The notes: generated from the letters alone by a model not told the origin. A stretch of DNA of 64,000 nucleotides from Clostridiales bacterium (GCA_029010715.1 JAQXKZ010000010.1:62001-126000); one strand, 5' to 3'; positions 1 through 8,131 are shown, counted from the first letter of the stretch. Numbers and translations are program-made.

Positions 1-439
1 CATTGCCTTTCTTTCCGAACCCACCTCAGCACTGGTCACGGTCATAATTGTTCGCATCTGGCAGGGCACGCCGTTTATGATCATCTCTCTGTTGGCTGCG
101 CTGCAGACGGTCCCCGAGGATATATACGAAGCTGCCGCTCTGGACGGTGTCAATCCGATGCAGCGCTTCTTCTATATAACCTTACCGCATATCATGCCGG
201 TCCTGCTTACAACCACGTTGATCATCACCGCATGGACCATGCAGATATTCGATGCGGTTTATATCATGACCGGAGGAGGTCCTGCCCGCGGTACACAGCT
301 TGTCGCTCTGGAGGTCTACACAAAGGCCTTCCAGCAGGATGACCTTGGTACTGCCTGTGCAATATCGCTCTGCATTCTGGCCGTTATCATCGTCATCAGT
401 ATTTTTAAGGCCAAACTGGAAGGAGATAACAATAAATGA
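1..439 (+). CDS. Sugar ABC transporter permease, MalF/UgpA type (5' end outside window)
   Basis: Membrane-spanning permease subunit of an ABC importer for a sugar or sugar-like substrate. It should act with the second permease that follows and with a solute-binding protein and an ATPase that are not in the window. The frame is open from base 2, so the start lies upstream and about 145 codons remain. Hydrophobic segments alternate with short loops, and the EAA loop that docks the ATPase is clear at about 128-187 (EAAALDG, then a hydrophobic stretch ending in TLP). The stop overlaps the next start as ATGA, which implies translational coupling. The substrate cannot be read from the sequence; the neighbouring HpaI-type aldolase and RpiR regulator hint at sugar acids or sugar phosphates. 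Confidence 0.88.
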   Translation, partial: IAFLSEPTSALVTVIIVRIWQGTPFMIISLLAALQTVPEDIYEAAALDGVNPMQRFFYITLPHIMPVLLTTTLIITAWTMQIFDAVYIMTGGGPARGTQLVALEVYTKAFQQDDLGTACAISLCILAVIIVISIFKAKLEGDNNK

Positions 440-1269
440 AGCTGACCATGACACAGCAGAAACGCCTGACTACTTCCGTCCGTTATTTTATTATCGCGAT
501 ATGGGTTATTTTTACTCTCCTTCCCCTGTATACCGCCTTTGTCGCCTCGCTTACAGAATACCAGAATCTTGGCAAGAGCTTTCTCTATCCTGTCGACTGG
601 GCCTTTCACAATTATGTTGATATATTCCGCCGCATAGATATGGCGAGCTATCTGAAGGCCACCTTTATCTATTCTGTATCGAGCGCGGCAATAAGCGTAA
701 TTATTGCGGTCTTTACCGGCTATGCCCTGTCTCGCTTCAGATTTAAAGGCAAGCCTCTCTATTCCGGTATTCTGCTTATGACGCAGGTGCTGCCCCAGGT
801 TGTCGTTGTCGTCCCGGTATTTCTCATGATGCAGAAACTTGGCCTCTATGACACCTATGCCGGCGTTATCATTGTAATCGTGGCCACTTCCATGGCTTTC
901 CCCGTCATGCTCATGCGCAGCTTTTACGACAGTGTATCCGTTGCGCTTGAGGAGGCCGCATATATAGACGGCTGCAGCCGTCTGCAGGCCCTCTTCCGGG
1001 TGATACTTCCCCTGGCCATGCCCGGTATCGGCACCGCCTTTGCCCTTGCTTTCTTCTCCGGCTGGAGCCAGTATCTCTATCCTCTTATTCTGACCAGAAG
1101 CGCTCAGATGACCCCTGTCACTGTCGGTGTGGCCCGCCTTATAGACAATCAGACTCCCTGGGAAATGGTTATGACAGGCACGCTTATTTCAATCATCCCT
1201 GCTGTTCTGATCTACCTGCTGGCACAGAAATCGCTCATCAAGGGCCTCAGCAACGGCGCCGTCAAGTAA
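436..1269 (+). CDS. Sugar ABC transporter permease, MalG/UgpE type
   Basis: Second permease subunit of the same carbohydrate ABC importer; 277 residues, the usual family length. It has an N-terminal membrane helix at about residues 17-37, a periplasmic-side loop, and a five-helix permease core. The EAA loop (EEAAYIDG) starts near residue 171 and is followed by the usual hydrophobic LPLAMPG. The start overlaps the previous stop (ATGA), so the pair is made together. The aldolase gene starts 10 bases after its stop, which suggests one transcript for uptake and catabolism. The family assignment is firm; the substrate is unknown. Confidence 0.92.
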   Translation: MKLTMTQQKRLTTSVRYFIIAIWVIFTLLPLYTAFVASLTEYQNLGKSFLYPVDWAFHNYVDIFRRIDMASYLKATFIYSVSSAAISVIIAVFTGYALSRFRFKGKPLYSGILLMTQVLPQVVVVVPVFLMMQKLGLYDTYAGVIIVIVATSMAFPVMLMRSFYDSVSVALEEAAYIDGCSRLQALFRVILPLAMPGIGTAFALAFFSGWSQYLYPLILTRSAQMTPVTVGVARLIDNQTPWEMVMTGTLISIIPAVLIYLLAQKSLIKGLSNGAVK

Positions 1270-1279
1270 AGCAGCGTAT

Positions 1280-2071
1280 ATGTGGAACGGTGCACAGGAA
1301 ATTCGCGGCAAACTATCCTCCGGCCGGTTTGTGACCGGCTTTGCCGCAACTCTGTCTGACCCTACGGTCAGCGAAATGGCCGCATGTGCGGGATATGACT
1401 TTGTTTTCATAGACGCTGAACATCCTCCCATGGACCGGCAGACTATATATCATCATCTTATAGCCGCTCAGGGCGGCGGAGCAGCCGCGATGGTCAGAGT
1501 CTATGGGGACGACCCTCACTGGCTTAAAGCCATTCTGGACATGGGCCCCGATGGGGTTATTTTCCCCTTCGTCCATAACGCAGACATTGCTCGTCGCTGT
1601 GTCGCCGCCTGCGCTTACCCTGATGTTTACATCGGAGGAATGCGCGGGCAGGGGCCGCAGCGCGCCGTGCGATGGGGCTTCGGCGAGACTGAAAGCTATC
1701 TGCGGCAGCCGGATAAGTATCTCCTGAAAATCATGCAGATAGAATCATATGAAGGCTGGAAAAATATAGACGATATCCTCGCGATCCCCGGCGTGGATGG
1801 GATCTATATCGGCCCCGCCGACATCTCCCGAAGCCTTAATGCGAAGCATTCTCATGACGCTCCTCCTCTCGCTCTGGTCTGCGAGGACGTCTTCCGCAAG
1901 ACCAGGGCTGCCGGAAAATGGATGGGGGCTCCCCTGCCCTCCGACTCCGCGCGTCTTTCGGAGCTGCTTGAAATGGGCGCGCAGTGGGGCGTCTGCGGTA
2001 TCGACTCAGAAATACTGGCCGGCTCGATGAGGTCAAATCTTGCTCTGCTCGAAAGCTGCACACAGAAATGA
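1280..2071 (+). CDS. HpcH/HpaI-family aldolase
   Basis: Class II metal-dependent pyruvate aldolase family (HpaI, RhmA, GarL and relatives), which cleave 2-keto-3-deoxy acids to pyruvate and an aldehyde. 263 residues, normal length. Family active-site residues are visible: His48 in DAEH, Arg73 in MVRV, metal ligands Glu155 (QIES) and Asp181 (GPADIS), matching the spacing I recall for HpaI (His45, Arg70, Glu149, Asp175). It lies 10 bases after the ABC permease genes, so it probably acts on the imported compound or a derivative. No clear Shine-Dalgarno precedes the ATG. Which sugar acid is used is not deducible. Confidence 0.85.
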   Translation: MWNGAQEIRGKLSSGRFVTGFAATLSDPTVSEMAACAGYDFVFIDAEHPPMDRQTIYHHLIAAQGGGAAAMVRVYGDDPHWLKAILDMGPDGVIFPFVHNADIARRCVAACAYPDVYIGGMRGQGPQRAVRWGFGETESYLRQPDKYLLKIMQIESYEGWKNIDDILAIPGVDGIYIGPADISRSLNAKHSHDAPPLALVCEDVFRKTRAAGKWMGAPLPSDSARLSELLEMGAQWGVCGIDSEILAGSMRSNLALLESCTQK

Positions 2072-2271
2072 AACCGCAGCTTCCGCAGGAGACGCTGCAA
2101 TTCAGATACCGTGAAGATCTCAAGAGCGCTGCCGGCGTGTCTGTCTGCAGATTCGGTTCCTTTGCGGATTTTGTTTAACTCTTCCGAGTATTCGGCCATT
2201 GCACTTTTTGCATTTGTCGATTATAATAAATAATAATACTTATATGATGATTATACAGTCTTTATGACAGT

Positions 2272-2298
2272 TACCCGTTCTTCACAGTGAAACGGGTA
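2272..2298 (+). promoter_or_regulatory. Hairpin/operator dyad in the leader of the RpiR gene
   Basis: Perfect 8-base inverted repeat TACCCGTT (2272-2279) and AACGGGTA (2291-2298), with a second nested repeat TCAC-A-GTGA between them. It ends three bases before the GGAGG ribosome-binding site of the RpiR gene. It could be an RpiR operator giving autoregulation, or an RNA hairpin affecting translation. The symmetry is seen; the role is inference. Confidence 0.5.
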
Positions 2299-2311
2299 CC
2301 CGGAGGTAATT

Positions 2312-3199
2312 ATGGGAACAGACGCTCCGCAGAATACATTCCTGCTGAATATTCAATCCATATATCCGTCTCTGACAAAAGCCGAGAAGAAAGTCGCAGA
2401 CTATGTACTTCAGGATCATAAGTCGGTTCGCTTCATGTCTATAAACGATCTTGCCGATGCCTGCAACGTCAGCCTTACAAGCGTATTCAGATTTTGCAAA
2501 GCTCTGCACCTGAAGGGTTATCAGGATTTTCGCGTCCAGCTTACCCTGAGCAGCAACAGCGCCTCTGATTCCGATACGGCGCGGGAGGAGGCCGAGATGC
2601 TCCCCGGTCAGGTGACACGTGCAGATTCCTTCGGCGCGATGGTTCAAAAGGTGCTGCAGAGTCACATGAGCCCTCTGAAGGAGACGGCCGCCCTTGTTGA
2701 CATGGAGGCTGTTGAAAAGGCATCGAAGATGGTGCTCGACTCTGACCAGGTGCGTTTCTTTGGTGTCGGCGGCTCTATGCTTACCGCCATGGAAGGAATG
2801 TACAAGTTCCTGCATATCATGCCGAACGTTTACTGCCTGTCTGACTCCCATATGCAGACCATGGCCGCCTCTACGCTGAATGAACACGATACTGCCATTT
2901 TCATTTCATACTCCGGCTCCAGTAAAGAACTGGTGGAGATGGCAAAAAGCGCGCATGAAAACCACTGCAAGACCATCGGGATCACTCAGTACTCGAACTC
3001 TCCAATGACTCAGTATATGGACGTTATCCTCCTGTGCGGCGGATATGAGTCCCCTCTTCAGGAGGGCGCCTTTCCATCCAAAACCGCGCATATGTTCATG
3101 CTCGACCTGCTGTTTACGGAAGTATACCGCTCCCGTTTTTTATATTCAAAGAGAATAAACGAGCAGGTAACTGAATCAATTACAAATAAGGTCTACTGA
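2312..3199 (+). CDS. RpiR-family transcriptional regulator (HTH plus SIS domain)
   Basis: DNA-binding regulator that senses a phosphorylated sugar. 295 residues: the N-terminal RpiR helix-turn-helix covers about residues 10-85 (TKAEKKVADYVL, then SLTSVFRFCKALHLKGYQDF) and a C-terminal SIS sugar-phosphate isomerase-like domain covers about 125-260 (FFGVGGS, FISYSGSSKELVEMAK). The start ATG has a GGAGG ribosome-binding site eight bases upstream, next to an inverted repeat. Position after the ABC permease/aldolase genes suggests it controls them; the 240-base gap before it contains AT-rich promoter-like sequence. A strong hairpin follows the stop. Confidence 0.9.
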   Translation: MGTDAPQNTFLLNIQSIYPSLTKAEKKVADYVLQDHKSVRFMSINDLADACNVSLTSVFRFCKALHLKGYQDFRVQLTLSSNSASDSDTAREEAEMLPGQVTRADSFGAMVQKVLQSHMSPLKETAALVDMEAVEKASKMVLDSDQVRFFGVGGSMLTAMEGMYKFLHIMPNVYCLSDSHMQTMAASTLNEHDTAIFISYSGSSKELVEMAKSAHENHCKTIGITQYSNSPMTQYMDVILLCGGYESPLQEGAFPSKTAHMFMLDLLFTEVYRSRFLYSKRINEQVTESITNKVY

Positions 3200-3240
3200 C
3201 CTTCCGCGCTTTCCGGGGCGCGCCCGGACTTTGGTTTATA

Positions 3241-3286
3241 AAGCAGGTACGTCTGCGGCCATTAGCTGCCGCAGACGTACCTGCTT
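3241..3286 (+). terminator. Long hairpin terminator after the RpiR gene
   Basis: Perfect 19-base inverted repeat, arms 3241-3259 (beginning AAGCAGGTACG) and 3268-3286, loop of 8 bases. A pyrimidine-rich CTTCCTGTC follows instead of a clean T run, so intrinsic termination may be partial. Confidence 0.65.
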
Positions 3287-3329
3287 CTTCCTGTCATTTA
3301 TCAATGCCTGACATGAGCACACATTCAGG

Positions 3330-3361
3330 CGCACATTTTCTGATGTTTCAAAAAATGTGCG
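3330..3361. repeat. Inverted repeat upstream of rlmD
   Basis: Arms CGCACATTTT (3330-3339) and AAAATGTGCG (3352-3361) are exact reverse complements with a 12-base loop. It lies between the terminator at 3241-3286 and the rlmD promoter. It could be a second weak terminator or an operator; nothing else in the gap looks functional. Confidence 0.4.
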
Positions 3362-3415
3362 TAAATAAATTGTCTGCGTGATAAGAGATCCGTGCTCCCA
3401 GCGTATAAATTATGT

Positions 3416-3444
3416 TTGATATACTCCCCTGCCTGTGATATCAT
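3416..3444 (+). promoter_or_regulatory. rlmD promoter, placing +1 at the start codon
   Basis: TTGATA (3416-3421), 17-base spacer, TATCAT (3439-3444). The ATG at 3452 begins eight bases after the -10 box, where transcription would be expected to start. No Shine-Dalgarno sequence precedes the ATG. Together this suggests a leaderless transcript. Confidence 0.55.
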
Positions 3445-3451
3445 TTGTAAT

Positions 3452-5086
3452 ATGATTAGTCTGAAGAAAAACGAAATATATTCCGTCACCATCGAAGACC
3501 TCAGCTCTGAGGCAAACGGCGTATGCCATATAAACGGCTGTGCAGTTTTTGTCCCCCGTGCTCTCCCCGGTGAAGAGTGGGAAATAAAAATCGTCAAGGC
3601 CGCCTCCGATCGCGCCTATGCACGGGCGGAGAGGCTCATCAAAGTTGCTCCCGGCCGCGTCGAACCCGCCTGTCCGTATTACGGCAAGTGCGGCGGCTGC
3701 GATACATGGCACATGAGCTACGAGGAGGAACTGCGCTTCAAGCTCGGCCGCGTCAATGACGCGCTGCGGCGTATAGGTAAGCAAAGCGTTCAGGCCGCGG
3801 AGATCATTGGCAGCGACAGAATCACCCACTACCGCAACAAGGCGATCTTCGCCGTCGCTGACGTAAACGGAAAGGCATGCTGCGGCTTTTTCCGCGAACG
3901 CAGCCACGAGCTCGTCCCGGTCGATGACTGTCTTATACAGGACTCGCTGGGCCGCCGCGCTGCCGGGGCCGTGACGTCGTTTATGAACCTGCACGGCATC
4001 AGGGCCTATGATGAGAAAAGCGGCAGCGGCGTCGTGCGCCATGTGTTCTTCCGCCGCGCCATGCAGAGCAGGGACGCTTTGCTGTGCATTGTTGCCCGCA
4101 AAGGCTTTGGAGACAAGACGTCCGCATTGGTGCAGGCTCTGCGCGAGGCCTGCCCGGAGCTCACCGGCATCGTACTGAACATCAACCGCAGTACCGGCAA
4201 CACCGTACTGTCCGGCGACTTTTATACGCTCTGGGGCCGCGGGAGCATACACGACCGGCTTTGCGGTTTTGACTTTGATATAGCTCCTCAGGCTTTCTTT
4301 CAGGTCAATCCGCCGCAGGCCGAAAAGCTTTACGCAAAAGCGCTGGAGTATGCACAGCTCACAAATGACCTGCTCGCTTTGGACCTCTACTGCGGCGCCG
4401 GTACAATAAGTCTCTGTCTCGCCGGCAAGGCAGGGCGTGTCATCGGCGCGGAAATTGTACCCGAAGCGGTGGAAAACGCTAAGCAGAACGCCGCCGCAAA
4501 TAAAGTGGTCAATGTTGACTTCATCCGGGCCGATGCTGGTCAGGCGGCCATGGCTCTTCACGAACGCGGTGAGCGTCCGGATGTTATCGTTGTCGATCCT
4601 CCCAGGAAAGGCCTGCAGCCCAATGCCGTTGAGGCCGTCGCGGCCATGGCGCCCGAACGCGTAGTCTACGTTTCCTGCGATCCCGCAACTCTTTCCCGCG
4701 ATGTTCTCCGCTTCACCGCCTGTGGCTACCGCCTCACGGAAGCAACCGCGGTCGATATGTTCCCCCGCACTCGTCATGTTGAGACGGTATGCCTTTTGTC
4801 CAAACTTCAAGCGAAGCAACATTTCGAGATTGACTTGAACATGGACGAGCTGGATCTGACCAGCGCAGAGAAGAAAGCTACCTATCAGGAGATCAGGGAT
4901 TATGTTCTGGAGCATACCGGCTTGAAGGTCAGCAATCTTTATATCGCACAGGTTAAGCAGAAGTGCGGTATCATCGAGCGAGAGAGTTACAATAAGCCGA
5001 AGTCTGAGGATGGAAGGCAGCCTCAATGCCCTCCTGAGAAGGAAAAGGCAATTAAAGAAGCATTGAAGCACTTTGGGATGATTTAA
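3452..5086 (+). CDS. rlmD: 23S rRNA (uracil-5-)-methyltransferase RlmD/RumA with extra C-terminal domain
   Basis: SAM-dependent methyltransferase that makes 5-methyluridine in 23S rRNA. In the 544-residue product: TRAM domain about 1-65, iron-sulfur cysteines Cys74, Cys80 and Cys83 (CPYYGKCGGC), SAM motif LDLYCGAGT near 313, DPPRKG near 387, catalytic Cys409 (VSCDP). The usual protein ends soon after RHVETV, here at about residue 445. A further 95 or so residues (DELDLT, YIAQVKQKCG, CPPEKEKAI, LKHFGMI) follow in frame in more AT-rich DNA. I recall similar tails on rlmD genes that received an integrative element. An upstream in-frame ATG at 3392 is rejected because it precedes the promoter. 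Confidence 0.9.
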   Translation: MISLKKNEIYSVTIEDLSSEANGVCHINGCAVFVPRALPGEEWEIKIVKAASDRAYARAERLIKVAPGRVEPACPYYGKCGGCDTWHMSYEEELRFKLGRVNDALRRIGKQSVQAAEIIGSDRITHYRNKAIFAVADVNGKACCGFFRERSHELVPVDDCLIQDSLGRRAAGAVTSFMNLHGIRAYDEKSGSGVVRHVFFRRAMQSRDALLCIVARKGFGDKTSALVQALREACPELTGIVLNINRSTGNTVLSGDFYTLWGRGSIHDRLCGFDFDIAPQAFFQVNPPQAEKLYAKALEYAQLTNDLLALDLYCGAGTISLCLAGKAGRVIGAEIVPEAVENAKQNAAANKVVNVDFIRADAGQAAMALHERGERPDVIVVDPPRKGLQPNAVEAVAAMAPERVVYVSCDPATLSRDVLRFTACGYRLTEATAVDMFPRTRHVETVCLLSKLQAKQHFEIDLNMDELDLTSAEKKATYQEIRDYVLEHTGLKVSNLYIAQVKQKCGIIERESYNKPKSEDGRQPQCPPEKEKAIKEALKHFGMI

Positions 5087-5202
5087 AGCGGGCGGATATG
5101 ACGTATTTGATTTCTTTTTTTGATATTATTATTTTAATGTGAAAATTCGTACGTTCCCTGATTCAAGGTAAAGAAAAACATATCATAATAAGAGAGAGGA
5201 AA

Positions 5203-5649
5203 ATGATTGTGATATCTTTGCTAAAGAGTATGAGAAGTATTATGCAGAATACGCCAAAAAACAGTTGTTACACATATTTTAGAATCGTTGGGGAATTTGA
5301 TCCAGACGAGATCACGGACTTTCTGCAGTTGAAGCCTGAAAAGCAATGGAGAATCGGAGATTATAGAAGAGATGGAACGCAGTATGACTTTGCTTCATGG
5401 GAAATCGGAAAGTGTACAGAGTATGACGTGGATGTGGGAAACCAGATGCGTAAAACCATTGCCCCACTGATCGATAAAATTGACTTGCTGAAGCAAATTT
5501 ATTCCGCTTATGACGTTTCTTTTTATCTCGAAATCGTACCCTACATTTATGTAGGTGACACAGATCCTTGTCTTTCCCCGCCTCTTGATATTATTGACTT
5601 TTGTCATGAGACTAGAACGGAAATCGACATAGATTATTATCTATTTTAA
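5203..5649 (+). CDS. DUF4279 domain protein
   Basis: Small soluble protein of 148 residues resembling DUF4279 (YFRIVGEFDPDEITDFL, then a conserved WRIGD and the acidic SWEIGK region). Its function is unknown. The chosen ATG follows GAGAGG closely; internal Met10 or Met14 are alternatives, since the family core begins around residue 19. It stands in visibly AT-rich DNA between rlmD and a run of gene fragments, so it is probably accessory cargo. No partner gene is recognisable beside it. Confidence 0.6.
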   Translation: MIVISLLKSMRSIMQNTPKNSCYTYFRIVGEFDPDEITDFLQLKPEKQWRIGDYRRDGTQYDFASWEIGKCTEYDVDVGNQMRKTIAPLIDKIDLLKQIYSAYDVSFYLEIVPYIYVGDTDPCLSPPLDIIDFCHETRTEIDIDYYLF

Positions 5650-5671
5650 GTGAATGAAATTAAATTCATAA

Positions 5672-6013
5672 AAGAAAAGAATACATATATTTTTACACAT
5701 ATTTGACCAGTATGCATGGCTGTTGGTAGTAACAATTGCTCTGTCTTTCTTTGAAGCATTTATTCATACGGCAGGTATAGCGATTCACCGTATGAAAAAG
5801 CCGTATACGCCGGGATTGGTTACTGCGTGGCTGTTGGCTATTGCTGCTGTATTTGCAATCGTTCAGCTCAATGCCAATGGTCTGGTAAGCGCGGGAGGAT
5901 ACGTCGCGGGAAGCGTAATAATGCTTGTAAGTTATATATGTCTGGATCTTTTTATCATCCTCGGTTTTGGCGAAAAGCGGAAGGATATCTTCAATATGAT
6001 CCGCAGTCAGTAA
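5672..6013 (+). pseudogene. HXXEE-like membrane protein, N-terminally truncated remnant
   Basis: The frame is open from a stop at 5669-5671; the first usable start is TTG at 5723, giving 96 residues. It encodes about three membrane segments and a central RMKKPYTPGLVTA that resembles the R-x-PG-TA core of HXXEE domain proteins. The N-terminal part with the name-giving motif is absent and no good ribosome-binding site precedes the TTG. I read it as the 3' half of a decayed gene; a genuine small membrane protein cannot be excluded. Confidence 0.45.
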
Positions 6014-6029
6014 AAAAATAAGGAAACAT

Positions 6030-6063
6030 AAGCAGGTCAGGCCTTTCCATGCCCGACTTGCTT
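6030..6063 (+). terminator. Hairpin after the HXXEE-like remnant
   Basis: Thirteen-base stem, left arm AAGCAGGTCAGGC (6030-6042) and right arm 6051-6063, with one G-T wobble and one mismatch, loop of eight bases, followed by ACATTTA. Reads as a weak terminator for the plus strand. Confidence 0.45.
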
Positions 6064-6144
6064 ACATTTATCCATATGCTCCGCTATTATCGGACAAATT
6101 CACACTTATGTCTGTAGGTACCGCCATTTTGGGTTTTGCAAAAA

Positions 6145-6179
6145 GAGCGCCATTGATCCAAGCGGGTCGATGGCGCTCT
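6145..6179. terminator. Inverted repeat between convergent units
   Basis: Arms GAGCGCCATTGA (6145-6156) and TCGATGGCGCTC (6168-6179), a 12-base stem with one wobble, preceded by AAAA on the plus strand (a T run on the minus transcript). It lies between the plus-strand fragment cluster and the minus-strand membrane protein and could end transcription of the latter. Confidence 0.45.
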
Positions 6180-6217
6180 CAGCGCTCAAAAGCTATGTAT
6201 ATTATTATTTTCGCATA

Positions 6218-6316
6218 ATGGTAGGGGGATTGTCAAAAGAGGCAGGCGTGGAGAGCATCACTGTTGTGGACACTTTTGATTTAGAAAAAACATTAAAGCT
6301 AGCAGCTAAGAGATAA
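6218..6316 (+). pseudogene. Short fragment resembling the C-terminal part of an indolepyruvate oxidoreductase-like protein
   Basis: A 32-codon frame from ATG 6218 encodes LSKEAGVESITVVDTFDL followed by EKTLKLAAKR. The GVE-x-VTVVDPxDL pattern is typical of thiamine-diphosphate-dependent 2-oxoacid oxidoreductases such as IorA near their C-terminus. There is no ribosome-binding site and no other part of the gene. It is either a remnant or chance similarity. Confidence 0.3.
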
Positions 6317-8031
6317 GAGTGAGCAGACAGCCATTTTCTGACTCAGTTATTTTCCATGTTCCGGGGAGAATTTCCAGAAGGAATGACAACTTTCCCTCCT
6401 TGTCTCCAATAAATATAGCATGAGGAAACCTGTCAGGATGCATTTGCCAGTATGTAATCAGGCGCTGCATATCAAATTCCGGATGTACATAACTAATCCA
6501 GGGGGAGAAAGAACCGTTTCTTTTGCTGTCTACAAGATAAAGCTGACTGTCTGTAAATATATATATAACAGTTTCGCAATCATGCTCCCTTACAGCTGAG
6601 GTTTCTTCCATAAGTTTGTAATAATTTTGTGGCATTTGCGGGAGTTGTTACAAGCCCTTTTTGAGGGCCTCTGTCTATGGTGACCGAGAGCTGTGATGTG
6701 TCCTTATCCCACGTGCTGTATCGGTAGCGAAAATATGTCAGCACACCAAGCTGCAACAACAGAGCCGCAAGGAGCCCAAGGCCAACCAAGCGCGAGAAAA
6801 GGCTTTTTTCCTCCTGCAATTCTCTGAACAGACCAACCACATATATAGCTGAGGCAAGGCCCGAAACAGTCATTGCCGAGCCGATGCTCATCAAGCCGAG
6901 GTTAGAACAGAGATGTATACAAAAACTGTACATAATGCCTGGCAAGAATAACAGTACAAAGGGGCGCATATCTCTTTTTCTCATCAAAAAACAAGAGAAA
7001 AACCCCAATATGTTCAGAGGGAACATCAGAAAATTAACGGTTCTGTCGTTGAATATGTAGTATACAAAAAAGGCTGCAGTAATAACCATGGCAGGAATAA
7101 TGTAAAAAAGCCGATGTTCAACCCGCTTTCTATCTATTGCCACTATTAGTGCCAGTAAGGGGATTACAAATGAGAAAATAATAACTTGCGTAGTTGTGTA
7201 GGAGTAGAAGTTTCCGTAAATTGATTCAATGTATTTATATACAATGGTACCGAAGCTTTGCGGTGTATGCTCCGGATCATTAAGCACTTGGGGGATGGCC
7301 GCAAAAAACTCATCAAGACCGCACCTTGAAAAAAGAAAGGCGAGGAATGCTAATGCCAGCACTGCGCATCCCGCTGTGAAGCGCAGCCAATAGCCAACAG
7401 CGAATGCGGGCATATCCAATTTTTGCCGGATAAACGGGACAAAGACAGCGACACTGTATACTATGTATACTAACACAAGATAAGGGCAGCATAGTACGGC
7501 CCCAGCAAAAAGCAGGCCGGAAACCGGGGCCGAGATATTTACTCGCTGTCCTGTCAACATTGTGACGCAGGCGGCAGATAGCATTAGTATAGCCAAAGTG
7601 TTGTAACTCAAAGCCATCATTTGCAAAGGTGCGTAAAGCATTAGCGCAAGCGAGCCTAAAACAGCACCCAGAGGTTGAAAATGGCGAAGTCGGATGTATA
7701 TATATACTGCCCCTGTAAATTGAGCTGCAACAAACAAGAGACGGAGGAAGAGAAAAACGCCTTCGGTTGAACCACTAATCGCCATGAAAAGACTGAAAAT
7801 TGGGAGAAGCAGAAAACTGAAAAGTTGACCGGGGTGCCATTCGTGGACAATCATCCCATCACCTTGCCATAGCCTGTAAAGTACGGTTGAGTAAAAGCTC
7901 TCATCTAAAGACACAATTCCATAAGACGCTTTCCAAAGCAAGAACACAAGCGCAGCAAGAAAAGAAAGTGACGTGATAATATCAAATCCATAAAACTTGT
8001 TTTTTAATTTGGCATCAGATAAATAGGTCAT
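6306..8031 (-). pseudogene. GT-C type membrane glycosyltransferase-like protein, split by a frameshift
   Basis: Reading leftwards from ATG 8031, 483 codons encode a protein with about 11-12 membrane helices and the early acidic loop SLDESFYST typical of PMT/ArnT-like GT-C transferases. The frame ends at 6580. A second frame, 6635 to 6306, supplies a soluble tail of 109 residues (YYKLMEE, YIFTDSQLYLVDSKRN, FPHAIFIGDKEG) that reads as the natural continuation. The shift lies near 6620-6640, in ACAAAATTATTAC. Restored, the protein would be about 580 residues. A sequencing error or programmed shift would look the same. A small ORF overlaps its start by ATGA. Confidence 0.6.
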
Positions 8032-8114
8032 GTTTCCATCTCCTTGTTTACCATGTCGTAGAGCTTATGGCCTCTGTATTCTTTGTATATCATAGGGCAT
8101 ACCTCCTTAGTCAT
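8028..8114 (-). CDS. Small ORF overlapping the start of the GT-C gene
   Basis: From ATG 8093 it encodes 21 residues, MIYKEYRGHKLYDMVNKEM plus ET, with AGGAGG eight bases upstream. Its TGA overlaps the ATG of the membrane protein (ATGA), a sign of coupling. Because the upstream 21 bases are duplicated exactly and 21 is a multiple of three, an earlier ATG at 8114 with an identical ribosome-binding site extends it in frame to 28 residues (MTKEVCP then MIYKEY). Either start could be used. I recognise no family. It may be a leader peptide or a small protein in its own right. Confidence 0.45.
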   Translation of the reverse strand: MTKEVCPMIYKEYRGHKLYDMVNKEMET

Positions 8115-8131
8115 AGGGCATACCTCCTTAG
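8090..8131. repeat. 21-bp perfect tandem repeat carrying a ribosome-binding site
   Basis: Two exact, adjacent copies (8090-8110 and 8111-8131). On the minus strand each unit reads CTAAGGAGGTATGCCCTATG and one further base, that is a Shine-Dalgarno sequence plus an ATG eight bases on. The duplication therefore doubles the translation start of the small ORF at 8028-8114 and keeps it in frame. Confidence 0.9.

Noticed and set aside
1852-2199. Minus-strand frame of 115 codons at the end of the aldolase gene
   Set aside because: The first 40 residues look plausible (MAEYSEELNKIRKG), but there is no ribosome-binding site and two thirds of it is antisense to the aldolase.
3410-5071. Open frame of about 550 codons opposite rlmD
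   Set aside because: It is antisense to a gene with intact catalytic motifs, has no ribosome-binding site, and arises from G+C preference at third codon positions.
8090-8131. Two-unit repeat as a CRISPR or attachment site
   Set aside because: The copies are adjacent with no spacer and contain a ribosome-binding site; simple tandem duplication explains them.
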